A stretch of 26,624 nt of DNA from Priapulus caudatus (GCF_000485595.1 NW_014577243.1:241911-268534), one strand, 5' to 3'; numbered from the stretch's first letter, positions 10,631-21,122 are shown. Notes: generated from the sequence alone by a model not told the origin. Translations and numbers: made by a program.

Positions 10631-12079
10631 ATAAGTTAAATCGGGTTTCATGGCATTATTACACGTTGTTACACAGAAGGCGACAAGTAGAGTGTAACAT
10701 TTGACAAAGAACCATTGTGATTATTTATAGAAAATCTCGACGCGAAAATCTATCTATAATCAAAATTATGGACGTTTATTCCCGTAATGTTGTAAACGAT
10801 GCAAGAAGCATTAGAAACTCAAATACAATAATAAACGTGAGAAATCCATTGTGGATCCAAGTGCCGTCGAATTTCGTACAATACGCGCGTGCACGTTACG
10901 ACTAGACGGAAATATTCAGTGAGACAACGTAAATAGAACATACGTGTATGGTGATATTTTTGCACACGCCCACGGCGTCAGTAGGAAGCAGCAAACCCTC
11001 GAATATCAAGGTTTTCATTTCCATTTAATTTGCATAACTTAATTATTGTGTTTGCCATTTTATACTTTGCCTGATCTTATCATAATGTGTGCAAATTCTT
11101 GAAATACCATCGATTTTTTTCAGTACAACAAATTGCAGCCTTACTGCACAGCAATGCATCAACCACCGTTTTGGGCCACATTAAAGAGCATAAAGCATAA
11201 ATGTGTACAAATATAAAATTATAATTATCAACGAGTGACACCGCGCAAAATCGCGACTGTAAAGCGGTAAAATAACTTAATTTATCAGTTTTACTGCTCA
11301 AATAATTATATTATGCAGCTTTATTAAAAGCGTGTTTTGCGCTGTAAATGAAATATACACATTATAATATAATATATTATGCCAGTTTAATAACGATGAA
11401 CTAAACGCATGACGCCATATTTGTGAGTCAACAAACTATCTCAAAATGCTAGAATAATCGTTCATAACATTATCTACTAAAAACCGCATGAAATTATGAG
11501 TCGACTCGAATACTTCGGCATTAGGGTTTTTGCATCTCAAACATGTAGGATGGTTGGATGTACGCAGTTAAAGCGGCATTAGCAGTCGCTATTTCTTGGT
11601 GGAGATTTCTAAAGGTATGGAGGAATCTCTGTCAGAGAAGTCTATTTTTAACCAATAGGGATTCCCATCCCCAGAGCGCTGCTATTGGCGGGCAGGCTTA
11701 CAAGTGTATCCATGGCGCAGCTCTATGTTACGAGGTGTTCCGGGTACCCTGGTGCTACCACTCAAACGCACTATGCCGCCCAGCATGCTGGCCAGGCAGC
11801 CAACAGAGAAGTGCCAGCATTATGCAATTGGACCCATCCACACCGAAGAGTTGGTGGCGGGCGCCTGCCATGTAAATTCAGCGCAGGTGCTCTCATACGT
11901 TACGTCATTTTAAGCTGCTCCAACTGTGACCAGGCGCACAGGAAACGCGCAAAAATACATCTGCCACGCGCAGACACTTTCTCTGCTGAATAACTGATGT
12001 CTTATACCACTCGCTATGCTCACGCATGGACACCAGCCATCAATCTCGTATACCTATGTATAAAAGATTTTAAAAAAAT
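10631..12079. other. non-coding with a GC-rich patch
   Basis: The first 900 bases are AT-rich. About 11540-11990 is GC-richer, with CCAAT and ATTGG words and three overlapping open frames on the + strand. None has a clear start, splice or domain, so I leave it unassigned. Confidence 0.5.
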
Positions 12080-12196
12080 ACACACACACACACACGCACG
12101 CGCACGCGCACGCGCACGCGCACACGCACACGCACACGCACACGCACACGCACACGCACACGCACACGCACACGCACACGCACACGCACACGCACA
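12080..12196. repeat. (CACACG)n microsatellite, left of gap
   Basis: CA steps pass into CGCACG and then into a regular CACACG hexamer that runs into the assembly gap. Confidence 0.97.
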
Positions 12197-12255
12197 NNNN
12201 NNNNNNNNNNNNNNNNNNNNNNNNNNNNNNNNNNNNNNNNNNNNNNNNNNNNNNN
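12197..12255. other. assembly gap (59 N)
   Basis: Unresolved bases lie inside a CA/CG repeat. The true length of the missing repeat is unknown. Confidence 0.99.
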
Positions 12256-12281
12256 AAGTTAAAAAATTTAAACTAAACTAA

Positions 12282-12351
12282 CCTACACACACACGACACG
12301 ACGCACGCGCACGCGCACGCGCACACACACACACACACCACACACGACACA

Positions 12352-12444
<93 letters not shown>

Positions 12445-12488
12445 ACAAACGCGCGCACGCACGCACACGTGTGTGTATGCGTGTGTAT
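12282..12488. repeat. (CA)n, (TA)n and (CG/GT)n compound repeat, right of gap
   Basis: Degenerate CACG/CACGA steps lead to a pure CA run (about 12361-12426), a TA run (12427-12444), then CGCGCACGCACGCACACGTGTGTGTATGCGTGTGTATT. The last part is self-complementary enough to form a hairpin. Confidence 0.95.
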
Positions 12489-12789
12489 TCACTTGTTTAA
12501 TGAGAAATCCGTATTTCCTCGCACATAAAGGGTGATTTATCCCGTATTGGTTCTCGCTGCAGGCGGCAGGGGTGCTGTTCATTGTAGAATAATACACGAC
12601 CGCTACATATGCGTATATAGCTTTACTAGAGGGACGCTGCGCTGCATGGCGCGCGTGCCATTGCCTGCTATATATGCAAACAACGGCGAAAACATTGTTG
12701 GCGACCATAAGCAGAGTCTTCGAATCGTACGGCAACGGCTGCCACCTAAACGTATAACGAAAGGCGTTATCAAGCGCAATTAAAATGCA

Positions 12790-13010
12790 TCGCATTTCAC
12801 CCGATTGAAACGTAATGTACTTTGAACGACGTCGTATCGTCTAGATAAATCGATTAGCGGCATTGATAATCCAGGGAATTGATTTCAATCAACATTGAAT
12901 CATAATGTTTACATTTATCATTTATATTGGCAATGAGAACAGCTACTAAATATAATATTCATGATGAACAAAGGGGCGTATAATAACAGCAGCGATCAGC
13001 AGGGATGTAT
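12790..13010. promoter_or_regulatory. candidate enhancer with an Otx-type site
   Basis: A dense cluster of homeodomain-like words includes ATCGATTAG, TGATAATCC (TAATCC at 12867-12872), the dyad TTGAT-TTCA-ATCAA (12879-12892), GTTTACATTTATCATTTAT and a Sox/TCF-type ACAAAGG (12968-12974). An Otx-type K50 site close to otx would allow autoregulation. Conservation cannot be tested here. Confidence 0.3.
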
Positions 13011-13310
13011 GTATGCATGACGCAGATGCAGTCGCGGCAATCTGGGGTATGTGCGTAGCACGCCCACACCAGTAACGAGATAGGCAATTAGATGAATTGA
13101 ATGAATGAGAAGCTCACGCCCGTAAGAGGCGGAAAACAAGGCGAGATCAGGTGCGCCGTGCGATGTTTAATTACCGAAACAATCGGTCGCTCCTTCACAC
13201 GTGCAGAACGGAGTGTCATAGAGAGCGCGCTCAGGGGGAACCCTGCTGCCGTCTACCTGCTCTCGCGAACACACCTCTCTAATCAGCGGCGCTGCCTTTG
13301 AAGGTCCAGC
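13011..13310. other. non-coding spacer
   Basis: This is CG-containing mixed sequence with GGCAATTAGATGAATTGAATG and TTTAATTACCG words. A 66-codon frame has no recognisable domain. Confidence 0.45.
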
Positions 13311-13332
13311 GAGAGAGAGAGAGAGAGCGCGC
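13311..13332. repeat. short (GA)n/(CG)n tract
   Basis: GAGAGA repeats end in GCGCGCG. GA tracts can bind GAGA-type factors, and this one lies some 250 bp upstream of the CpG-rich block. Confidence 0.85.
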
Positions 13333-13559
13333 GTCTCGTTGACTTCTGCGAAATATTTCTCGTGCTCAGTCAGAAATACATTTAATTAAAAAAAGAGGAG
13401 AAGCGGTTGCAGCAGCTTGGTTTTTGCCTTGCCGCGCTCTGCGATCAACGTATTGCGAGGGCTTGTGTACGACCGCCAACCTGCTAGAACTCAAAGACTT
13501 CAAAGACTCTAGCTGAGAGGAAGAACCGCATTTGAATCTTGCGGAAAAGGCGGTCGGGA

Positions 13560-13862
13560 GCCGAATGTTTGTTTGTTCACCGCCATTTTGTAGCCGATCG
13601 GCATTCGCCATGACGCCATTCGCAACGTTTGTTAATCATGGCGGACTGTGACGTAAATTCACCGCAGTTTTTCATGTGTCAAGTAAGCCAAATGGCAGCT
13701 GTCGGGTCGGCTTGACGGAGAGAACGAAGAGCGCGCTAGCGTACTCTCGCACACGCTGCTTGTCACGCGCGCGTCCGCGAAGGTGACGGAACGCTTCTAG
13801 TCGAGTGATTGACGTTTACAGCTAGTTGAACTGCCTGGATCCCGCCTATCTCGTTAGTGTTT
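13560..13862 (+). promoter_or_regulatory. candidate CpG-rich promoter
   Basis: This segment is rich in CG dinucleotides and lacks a TATA box. It contains GCCATTTTG (near 13582), CATGGCGGAC (near 13638) and the CRE-like TGACGTAA (near 13650). YY1-type GCCAT/ATGGC words close to the start plus a CRE are a common layout in animal housekeeping and developmental promoters. A long open frame on the opposite strand starts within the same block, so a two-way promoter is possible. No transcription start can be fixed from sequence alone. Confidence 0.3.
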
Positions 13863-13965
13863 ATGGCCGCCGAGGGAATTCTAGGGGACATTATTCGCCT
13901 GCTCAATCAGCCCACAAACAAGCGCATATTGTTAACGTACTTATTGCAAAGTGTCGCGGATAACG
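13863..13965 (+). CDS. candidate first coding exon, unidentified gene
   Basis: An ATG opens 34 codons plus one base before a good donor (AACG/GTGAGA), giving a phase-1 exon. The peptide starts MAAEGILGDIIRLL and continues with a Leu/Ile-rich stretch (…KRILLTYLLQSV…) that would form amphipathic helix. Third positions are moderately GC-rich. Just upstream is a CpG-rich segment with CATGGCGG, GCCATTTTG and TGACGTAA words, typical of broad animal promoters. I do not recognise the protein, and it does not resemble the usual Otx N-terminus (M-x-Y-L-K). Its phase matches both the otx homeodomain exon and the GC-rich island at 15513, so it could be an alternative otx 5' exon, the start of an unrelated gene, or chance. 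The base at -3 is T, a weak initiation context. Past the donor the frame runs into a TCTG repeat. Confidence 0.3.
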
Positions 13966-14004
13966 GTGAGATTCGTCGTCTTCGGATGCATCTTGATGTC
14001 ACGT

Positions 14005-14176
14005 TGTCTGTCTGTCTGTCAATCTGTCCGTCGATCCCTCTGCCACTATCTGCATGTATATCGGTCTGTATCTGTGTTTGTCGGTCTATCTGTCTGTCTC
14101 TCAGTCTGTATATCTCTCTCTCACCTCGACTCTCGCTCTTTGACGCCATATTTACTCGCTCTCTCGCTCGTTCTAT
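14005..14176. repeat. degenerate (TCTG)n/(TCTC)n pyrimidine-rich repeat
   Basis: Tetranucleotide TCTG steps pass into TCTC and CTCG. Strand asymmetry is strong, and the open frames on both strands (Ser/Leu/Cys and Asp-Arg-Gln) derive from it. Confidence 0.9.
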
Positions 14177-14716
14177 TATTTTGAGTTTCCCACCCCTTCG
14201 CTTGCTCGCTCTTTTCCCGTTTCCTACCTCTTTTCAGTAACTCGCGCTGGGCGCTTTCGAGAAAAACACGGCGCGCGTGCTACGGCGCTGGTCAAGTTCT
14301 GTTCGCCTGGCTGCGCATGACAGTAAGCATGATGGATATCGAGCTCGGTCATCCATCACGCAGGTCGCAGGCCAGCTACAAGATGCGTCCTTATCGGCTG
14401 TTATCGCCGTTCCGCAGTAGCACACGCAAACGGCTCCTCTGCCAGTCTAATTAATTTATTGACTTTTAATTGGCGCTCGCTTGCCGTCGGTCCGTCAAGC
14501 GGCTTGCTTGCTTGACGCGCGCGAAGAGAATAGGAACTGAGCGAAATCGTCATAACGTCACGACTCCGTGACTGCTAACATGGCGGGGCGCATGCATATT
14601 TCCGCAGTGCAGGGGCAAGAGCAAGGCTTCGTTTAAAAAACCACATTTAATCCACCGTCGCTATTACAACGTTAAATGCGCCCATGGATATGTCAAATGT
14701 CACACGTACAAACACC

Positions 14717-14721
<5 letters not shown>
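14177..14721. other. CpG-rich non-coding stretch
   Basis: This stretch continues the CpG-rich zone with CATAACGTCACGACTC (CRE-like), TAACATGGCGGGGC and TCTAATTAATTTATTGACTTTTAATTG. One TAATCC lies at 14648-14653. It may belong to the same promoter or enhancer complex as 13560-13862. No exon is assigned. Confidence 0.4.
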
Positions 14722-14771
<50 letters not shown>

Positions 14772-14784
14772 TAATATATATATA
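14722..14784. repeat. (AT)n microsatellite
   Basis: An AT tract with a GTGTAA interruption near its 3' end. Confidence 0.96.
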
Positions 14785-15512
14785 AAGAGTGTGTGCGTGT
14801 GTCGTATGGTGATGTCTAACTTAGTTAGGTGACACATATAGAATCAACAATCTCCGACGAACTATCATTCTTTGCCTCTAAATGTGACGTAGCTTTTATT
14901 GCACTGGAAGCAGCATATCGGCTGCTTAATTGTCACCTCACAACACAATACACGCAGTATAGCCTCACTTCGGCACTGTGATTGGTTGCCGAGGCAATTA
15001 TGGGTAGTGCACTGCGTAGCTGCAGCCTGCATTAATGCTGACTGGCGTCAGGCGAACGCACGTGAATTTCGCTGGAACAGGCCACAGCGGCCTCCGAAGT
15101 AGTCTTCTGTCCTTGGGTGGTGCCCAGGTGGTCGGCTGACGCAGGCAGACCTAGCTTGTCCACTAATTTAATACAGCAACTGGGTGCTAGTTCAAGTTGA
15201 GTGACTTCTCAGTTCTACCTATATTGCGTACTGATGTTGTGGGATAACCTGTCATCTGGACGGACGGACTTACTCTTAATTCCCTGGGAGAGGATTTGTG
15301 CCTGATTGCCGTGTTCTCATGCAGCGTGTGCGAAACATGTGTCGGGATGTGGTGCTTCCGCTTGACCTGTGGCACGCCGATTTCGGTTAAAGTCGTGCCG
15401 GTTAACAGCGCAACCAATACTAGAAGGTCAATTTATACACACGCGTACTTGCTGTTTTCGCTACGTATTTTTAGAGTGTTTGCGTCGAATTATTCTGGTT
15501 TGTCTCCGCAGT
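14785..15512. other. non-coding or 5' untranslated, unresolved
   Basis: GC content rises toward the candidate exon at 15513. Frames are open on both strands but none shows a domain. If 15513-15686 is a true exon, its acceptor means this stretch is intron. Confidence 0.4.
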
Positions 15513-15686
15513 CCACGGCATGGACGTTCGCACGCGAAAAACGGCGTTATGGTACGGCCACTCGTCGGCCGGAGGCATGGACGGGACGTACCTAAAGGGC
15601 CACCGTACTCTGTCAACGCGGCTGCCCTGCTCTCAACTCTTCAAAATGTCTCTGAACTACCTGCACGGGCCCGTGCGGCTACCTCG
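15513..15686 (+). CDS. candidate coding exon with weak donor, unidentified
   Basis: A pyrimidine-containing acceptor (TTTGTCTCCGCAG) precedes a GC-rich island. The frame entered in phase 1 stays open for 57 codons, with third positions GC-richest, then first, then second, which is the usual coding order. It contains ATGs at 15520 and 15577, both with G at -3 and +4, and one at 15646 with A at -3. The peptide includes MDGTYLKG and MSLNYLHGP. The YLK triplet is faintly reminiscent of Otx N-termini but the surroundings do not match. The only phase-1 exit near the end is CCTC/GTAGTT, a poor donor, and a CA microsatellite begins about 30 bases later. It could be an upstream otx exon, part of the gene starting at 13863, or GC-rich non-coding DNA. 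Confidence 0.22.
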
Positions 15687-15716
15687 TAGTTACAAATTTT
15701 ATGCGATTTATATATG

Positions 15717-15776
15717 CACACACACACACGCCATACACACACAACACCACACACACACACACACCACACACACACA

Positions 15777-15810
<34 letters not shown>

Positions 15811-15934
15811 ACACACACTACAACACACACACACACACACAACACACACACACACACACCACACACACACAATATATATATATACTATATTTATATATAT
15901 CATATTATTTTATATATATATATTATATATATAT
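15717..15934. repeat. (CA)n then (TA)n compound microsatellite
   Basis: CA repeats with several CACCACA and CAACAC interruptions run to about 15871, then AT steps to 15934. The His-Thr reading frames are artefacts of the repeat. Confidence 0.96.
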
Positions 15935-16184
15935 GAGTATGGATAGATAGAAAGGGAAAACAAAAATATTATACTGGCTAAATTAATATATTTTGAGGTC
16001 ACTAAAGAGTGCGTGTTAGTATTGACGCTATATAAATGCACGGGCATTCATATTTTTCGCGTAGTACACACAAAAGGTTCATGAATTACATAGTGGCTGC
16101 GAGCCAATTGCCGGATTATGCTAGTATATGATATTAATATAATATAAGTTAAATATATTTACTTATTATAACTATTCTTTTTAT

Positions 16185-16223
<39 letters not shown>

Positions 16224-17819
16224 GTAATTATATTATAACAATATAACGTAGTTAACATTCATCGCTTTAGTGTTCTACGCGATACATCCTGGGTGCATTA
16301 TTGTGATCTCATGCATATCTAGAATTAAATGAGGTATGCATGGTCATGGCTTATACATGGTGACCGTGGCGGTATATTATATTGTATTTATATATAGTAT
16401 ATTATATATATAATTGTGTGTGTGATATAGCTACTTCGATGAGAATAAATAAAAAGTTCAAAGCATTCCCAGTGAACCCAGTGTGTGTCCCTTATGATAA
16501 CCTGCGCTATCTTAGCTCGCAAATAACATGGTATTGTGCGGGTTATTACTAAGCTGTAAATTGTCCCCAAAAAATACCGTAAATTGCTTCCAATAACCGG
16601 TGTGTTGACTAGTCAGTCGCTCAGCATTGTTTGCCGCATTATTTGCGTCTTATTCGAGTTTGCGGTATTTAAGTTTCGTTTTCCTGCAACAGCTCAAACA
16701 TAGAGACGACAACAGCATGTTATCTGCTCATGTAATGTGAATTATACCAATTTTTTTTGACCAAGTGACTATGAATCTTGACGCGTCTTTTTATTTATGG
16801 ATAACAAGGTTTCATTCTATTAAATCAGTATGAACGTTTTTTGTGCGAACAAATACGCAGTATACAGACATCTGGCGTGCCTCTCCGTGTTCACTTCGGG
16901 CGTTCCTGAATGCGATGTAAAAAGCTTTAAAATAATAATTAAGAGGCATTTAATGATAGACAGCTAAAATGATGAACGCGTTACCTATATAGCATGGGGG
17001 CATTTTTTCTTCTCTGACTGCCAATCAACGTGGCACCTCGGCGCGAAGCGGTGTCGTTCAAAGAGTGGCATAAACCCGTGCGGTCACGAAGCAGCCGAGT
17101 GTTAGCTTACGAAAACCGGGTTTTCGGGAGGTTTCGAGTTCGCGAGTTTGCTGAGCGTGATAGAGATGCGGCATAAACTGTTTACTTTTCCCAGGGCAAC
17201 GATAGCTCTTTTCTTCACCTCCTTCTGCTCCTTCCAAGCGCGGCTACGAATCAAACAGCGTCTGTAGTGTGACTTTTCGGCAATGTTGCTCTTCTGTCTG
17301 CGGTCACAATGTCATGTACAACGTCATATATGTAGAGCGGAGAGGGGCTAGCACCCGGCGCATAGGTGGAGCTAGCTGTGAAATATTTTAGTTTGATATT
17401 GTAAAGTACAGGTCACGCAAAACCGGTTTCCTTACTGTCATATTGGCGTCGCGTTCAATTTACGAGCGTTTGAATTGTTGCTTTGGTAGCGCTTCACGCT
17501 ACTCTTCCTTGCGTATGAAATAATATGAAACATAATCGCGTTGCAATAGGAAGTTATGTCAATGTTTGCAAGCGATGTTCACTTGTCTGAAGATCGATTG
17601 AATACTAATGATCAAAACGACTTAGATTTGAAGATATTATTGAAACACGCTTACTCTTAATTTTTAATTAGCACGTAACTTCCTAGTGGTGCCCTTTTAT
17701 TATAGTTATATCTCATCAACAGTATACGCACTAACAATTTTAGGCAACGCGTGTCGACGCGCTTTCCCTGTTATTCATGGATTGCTGGTAGTGTCAGCCA
17801 GTGATTATTGGTTAATACG
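15935..17819. other. non-coding, no gene recognised
   Basis: It includes a (TA)n tract at 16188-16218, a GGATTA word at 16113-16118 and a GC-richer zone at about 17010-17400 with CCAATCAACG, CAAAGAGTGG and AACGTCATATATG words that might be regulatory. No exon is assigned. Confidence 0.5.
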
Positions 17820-17970
17820 CGTGTGCGTGTATGCGGGCGCGTGTGTGCGCGCGTGTGTGTGTATGCGTGCGTGTGTGCGCGCGTGAGTGTGTGTGTGCGG
17901 GCGCGTGCGTGTGTGTGTATGCGTGTGTGTGTGTGCGCGCGCGTGTGTGTGTGTGTGTGCGCGCGTGCAT
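17820..17970. repeat. (GT/GC)n microsatellite
   Basis: GTGTGC, GCGCGC and GTATGC steps give a long alternating purine-pyrimidine tract prone to Z-DNA. Open frames across both strands come from it. Confidence 0.94.
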
Positions 17971-18754
17971 GCACATCTCAGATGCTACCAAGATACATCC
18001 ATACCAGACACATCTAATGTCTTTACGCTTATACCCATTCGTTTATGTCCGTGCGTATCCCCGCATAGTATACGCCAACAAAACGGAACCAGAGAAGTAA
18101 CAAAACGCAGGCGTGCCCACTGCTAATACGGCCTGGCTGTAAACTTGCTAACCGTGTCTATATTATTGTTTCGCTGCTGGCACAAGTGCCAAGTACGACA
18201 GTCGCTTCTTTCGACGTCATTTGTATGACAATGTTCCAGCGGGACATGGTGACAACGCGCTGTCGTCAATCGAGCTTTTGTTAGCGTATGCTTGTCACCT
18301 CGCCATTAAAAGGTGTCAACGGGCTGGGCCCGGCTTTGGCAAGCACGCTGTGTGTATGTTTCCAGTCGGCGCGTTAGTTAAACCTTTCAATTAAGAGTCG
18401 ACTGTTTGCACCCGTGTGTTGACAACTCATCAAATTTGGCCGCGATTGTTTACATAGCCGGTTTTCCCGAATTGTCCCTAACCAGCTTGATGTCAATGGA
18501 GAAGGGCAGGAGTCGTTTTTTCGCGTGTCATCTGGAATGCAAGCGCGGCAAACGGATGAGAGTAACTACGAAAGTAAACGAAACATTTGTACATTATAGT
18601 TGTTTACCCGAATATACAGCCGTTGCATTGATTCTTGACGAAAACGTGCATTTACCGCTCGACATCCCCGATATGCATAACGTCGCCTTATTGCTCAACT
18701 ATCTTTTATTTATGCCTGAAAGTAAAAAAAAAATCATTCTGATTATTGCACCTA
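17971..18754. other. non-coding or unassigned
   Basis: It contains a TGGCAC-AA-GTGCCA palindrome at 18178-18191. From 18406 a frame stays open for about 110 codons before entering the CTA/ATT repeat. It has no recognisable domain, and its start is a non-ATG codon. Confidence 0.45.

Positions 18755-18832
<78 letters not shown>
18755..18832. repeat. (CTA)n then (TTA)n trinucleotide repeat
   Basis: About 13 CTA units switch to about 12 TTA/ATT units. In one frame this reads as a long poly-leucine run, which is not evidence of a protein. Confidence 0.96.
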
Positions 18833-18833
<1 letters not shown>

Positions 18834-19230
18834 TACAATATACGCGGTGCGAATATTGACAATAATTGATTCGCTAAATATAGGAATGAGTACTGACAGG
18901 TATACTACCGGATATTACCGATCACGGCACACGCAGTTATAATTTCACTTATTATGCAAGATCTGTATAGCCTATCTACAGGTTAAACACTATGAATACG
19001 TCGTTTACACTTCGTATGTGTCCGTAGGAAATTTTAACTCAAATTTACACGTAGATTCGTCAAATCCGGTAAACATTTAGCCACAATATTCAAATAGCAG
19101 CTACAACAGCAACGTATCATATACCTAATGCATAAATAATAAACATAAAAACGCTAGGTGACAATAATAGATATCATCGGAGGCACAAGCGACCTCGCAC
19201 CTACTCGCAATGTGTCAGCAAGAAAACAGC

Positions 19231-19231
<1 letters not shown>
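18833..19231. other. non-coding, no gene recognised
   Basis: AT-rich sequence with frequent stops and no clear motif. Confidence 0.5.

Positions 19232-19266
<35 letters not shown>
19232..19266. repeat. (AT)n microsatellite
   Basis: A pure AT dinucleotide tract. Confidence 0.97.
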
Positions 19267-19268
<2 letters not shown>

Positions 19269-19332
19269 CTCGGCGTGACTTAGTGAGGCATTACTCCTCT
19301 CCCTCCTTTGACATTTCTCCCGAGTAATTATT

Positions 19333-19340
19333 TATAAATA
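19333..19340 (+). promoter_or_regulatory. possible internal otx TATA box (TATAAATA)
   Basis: TATAAATA is followed by an abruptly GC-richer stretch (CGCTCCGCCAGG..., GACGGCGCAACTCGCTCG) where a start about 30 bases downstream would fall. It lies about 570 bp before the homeodomain exon. Alternative promoters are known in some otx genes (sea urchin). No in-frame ATG runs unspliced into the homeodomain exon, so such a transcript would need splicing or an internal start. Confidence 0.22.
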
Positions 19341-19903
19341 TCGCTCCGCCAGGATTTAGAAGACGGCGCAACTCGCTCGTACTTCCCTCCGCATGCACGC
19401 GCTTCTCCCCTGTGACCGAGACACTGCGAGTCTCTTCTTTGTTTGCGCTTTAAACAGCGCAATTTGACGCTTCATGTAAAATTCATAAACTTTTTGTGGT
19501 TTCTCGTAAATAGTTAATGTGCTACTATCGCGGCGAAGAATGCGTCGCTGTTATACGATCACAGCGTCGAGTGTCACCTTCCTAATTACCCCTAAAATGA
19601 GAAAATCGTTCATTGTATGCTGCCTCGATTCCCATATGTACTGCGCAGGACATACATGATTTAATCGATGTTAACGCGTCCACGCCGCGTGCGCGTGCAT
19701 CTACGACTCCGCATTCTCTAGTATATTATGCATTTTGTTTCCGATTACGCTACGTCGTTACGGTGCTGTGTGTTTTACACGACATTTGTACAGGAATTAT
19801 CTGCATGCTGACGCAAGCAAGATTCGTAATTAGAGTGGCACGTGATTCAGAGATTTTGAGTTTGTCGACCCTTAACTAACTATAGTTTTACATTTGCTTA
19901 TAG
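19341..19903 (+). other. otx: sequence upstream of the homeodomain exon (intron end)
   Basis: It ends with a CTTAACTAAC branch-point-like stretch and a TATAG acceptor. The middle holds CTTCTTTGTTTGCGC and AATTCATAAACTTTTTG words. A frame at about 19613-19879 has no domain and is treated as chance. Confidence 0.6.
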
Positions 19904-20067
19904 CGTCCGCATCTAACCAGGGCAGAAAGCAGAGACGGGAGCGGACCACATTCAGCCGCGCACAACTAGATGTGCTAGAGGCCTTATTCCAGAAGACTAG
20001 GTACCCTGATATATTCATGCGAGAGGAGGTGGCACTGAAAATAAATTTACCCGAGTCTCGTGTACAG
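19904..20067 (+). CDS. otx: Otx/orthodenticle homeodomain exon (internal)
   Basis: This internal exon of a K50 paired-like homeobox transcription factor encodes 54 whole residues plus two bases of a split codon. It reads Ser-Ala-Ser-Asn-Gln-Gly, then [10 protein letters not shown] and on through LPESRVQ, covering homeodomain positions 1-46 (N-terminal arm, helices 1 and 2, start of helix 3). Otx proteins act in the nucleus on TAATCC-type sites and pattern the anterior head and brain of bilaterians. The acceptor is TATAG after a CTTAACTAAC branch-point-like stretch about 25 bases upstream. The donor is CAG/GTAAGA. The upstream intron is phase 1 and the downstream one is phase 0 between homeodomain residues 46 and 47, the split I recall for Otx genes. 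Without splicing, the frame stops 33 bases past the donor. Serine at position 9 and glutamine at 21 differ from the Thr and Ala/Gly I recall in vertebrate and fly proteins. The upstream coding exon is not confidently identified, so the gene is partial here. Confidence 0.95.
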
Positions 20068-21122
20068 GTAAGATTTTCTTCGACATCCGCTTGGTTTTGA
20101 TATTATTATTTTAGCATAATGATATTTTCTTAAAATGCGTTCAGTCGTTGATTATTTAATTTCATTTCATATTCCATATAACACAAATAGAACAGTGCAT
20201 TACAAAACGTAAAATTTACCAAATTCTTTAAAAGAAGAAAATACAATATTGACTCAGTTTTCCAAGCAGTGTTTACTATATTCTGCACAAATCCAACAGC
20301 CCCTAATGTCAACACGATATAACTAAAATCGCTCATGAAAATATAAAGAGAAAAACATTAAAACGCGATTGCACCACAAGAATAATAACAGAGACGGCAT
20401 TGAAATCATTATCATGCATTTAACATCGTTAGCTACAGGCGATGCATCGCATATGCGTTTGCAGATCCATGCCCCCTTCACACTGGGTCAGTACCGATCT
20501 AGCGTCTGTCCGCTAATTGTGAGCGCGATGAGGAAACTTGAAGGTTTTACAGCTCGTGGAGAAGCGGCCGACGTGAGCGTTAGCGCTCCTGGCAATTCAG
20601 GAGGCTGTCAGTCTAGCGCTGCGGTGTGTGCAGACGACTGAGACGTGTCCTCCTGCGCACACGGTGTGCACACAGTGCTATAGAGAACACGAATTACTGA
20701 CATGGCAGGAATGCTGCCTTCTCGACAGAGTAAATACTAGAAACCTGTTCGCTGATAAAAGCAATTTTGTTACATTCGGCGAGAAAACATAACAGATATG
20801 CCCAGAAAGCGTTTGCGAAAAGGGTCACTGACGGTTTCCTGGTCTACTACAATGATGTCCCCCCAGCTCGAACACCTACATCTACAAAAAACATGCATAT
20901 TGCCATACTCTATCCGCACATACCGAAACACATAAATAACAGTTTCGAATATCATCACCGTCTCACTGTGTCACACCGGTATGCATATAAAACAAAGGGA
21001 TGGACATAAAGATAGACAAAGACGAAGACAGACATAGACGCGTAGAAATATCTACACAGTTTACTGTATATCCACATCTAGCACCCAACTTAGTATAACC
21101 AGGCGACTTCTTTTGTTCACAG
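20068..21122 (+). other. otx: otx intron within the homeodomain
   Basis: This 1055-bp phase-0 intron has donor GTAAGA and acceptor TTCACAG. It splits the homeodomain between Gln46 and Val47. The first half is AT-rich. A more GC-rich patch at about 20520-20680 contains short inverted words such as GTGCACAC and AGCGCT and could be regulatory. Open frames in it show no recognisable domain and no splice context, so I treat them as chance. Confidence 0.9.

Noticed and set aside
11685-11993. Open frame containing MAQLYV...SGYPG, faintly like the Gly-Tyr-Pro end of Otx exon 1
   Set aside because: Only three residues match, the phase-1 exit (CTG/GTGCTA) is a poor donor, all three + frames are open in this GC-rich patch, and the usual Y-L-K start is absent.
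18406-18942. 178-codon open frame including a long poly-leucine run
   Set aside because: The leucines come from a CTA/TTA microsatellite. The remaining part has no recognisable domain and begins at a non-ATG codon, and an open run of this length is not rare over 26 kb on two strands.
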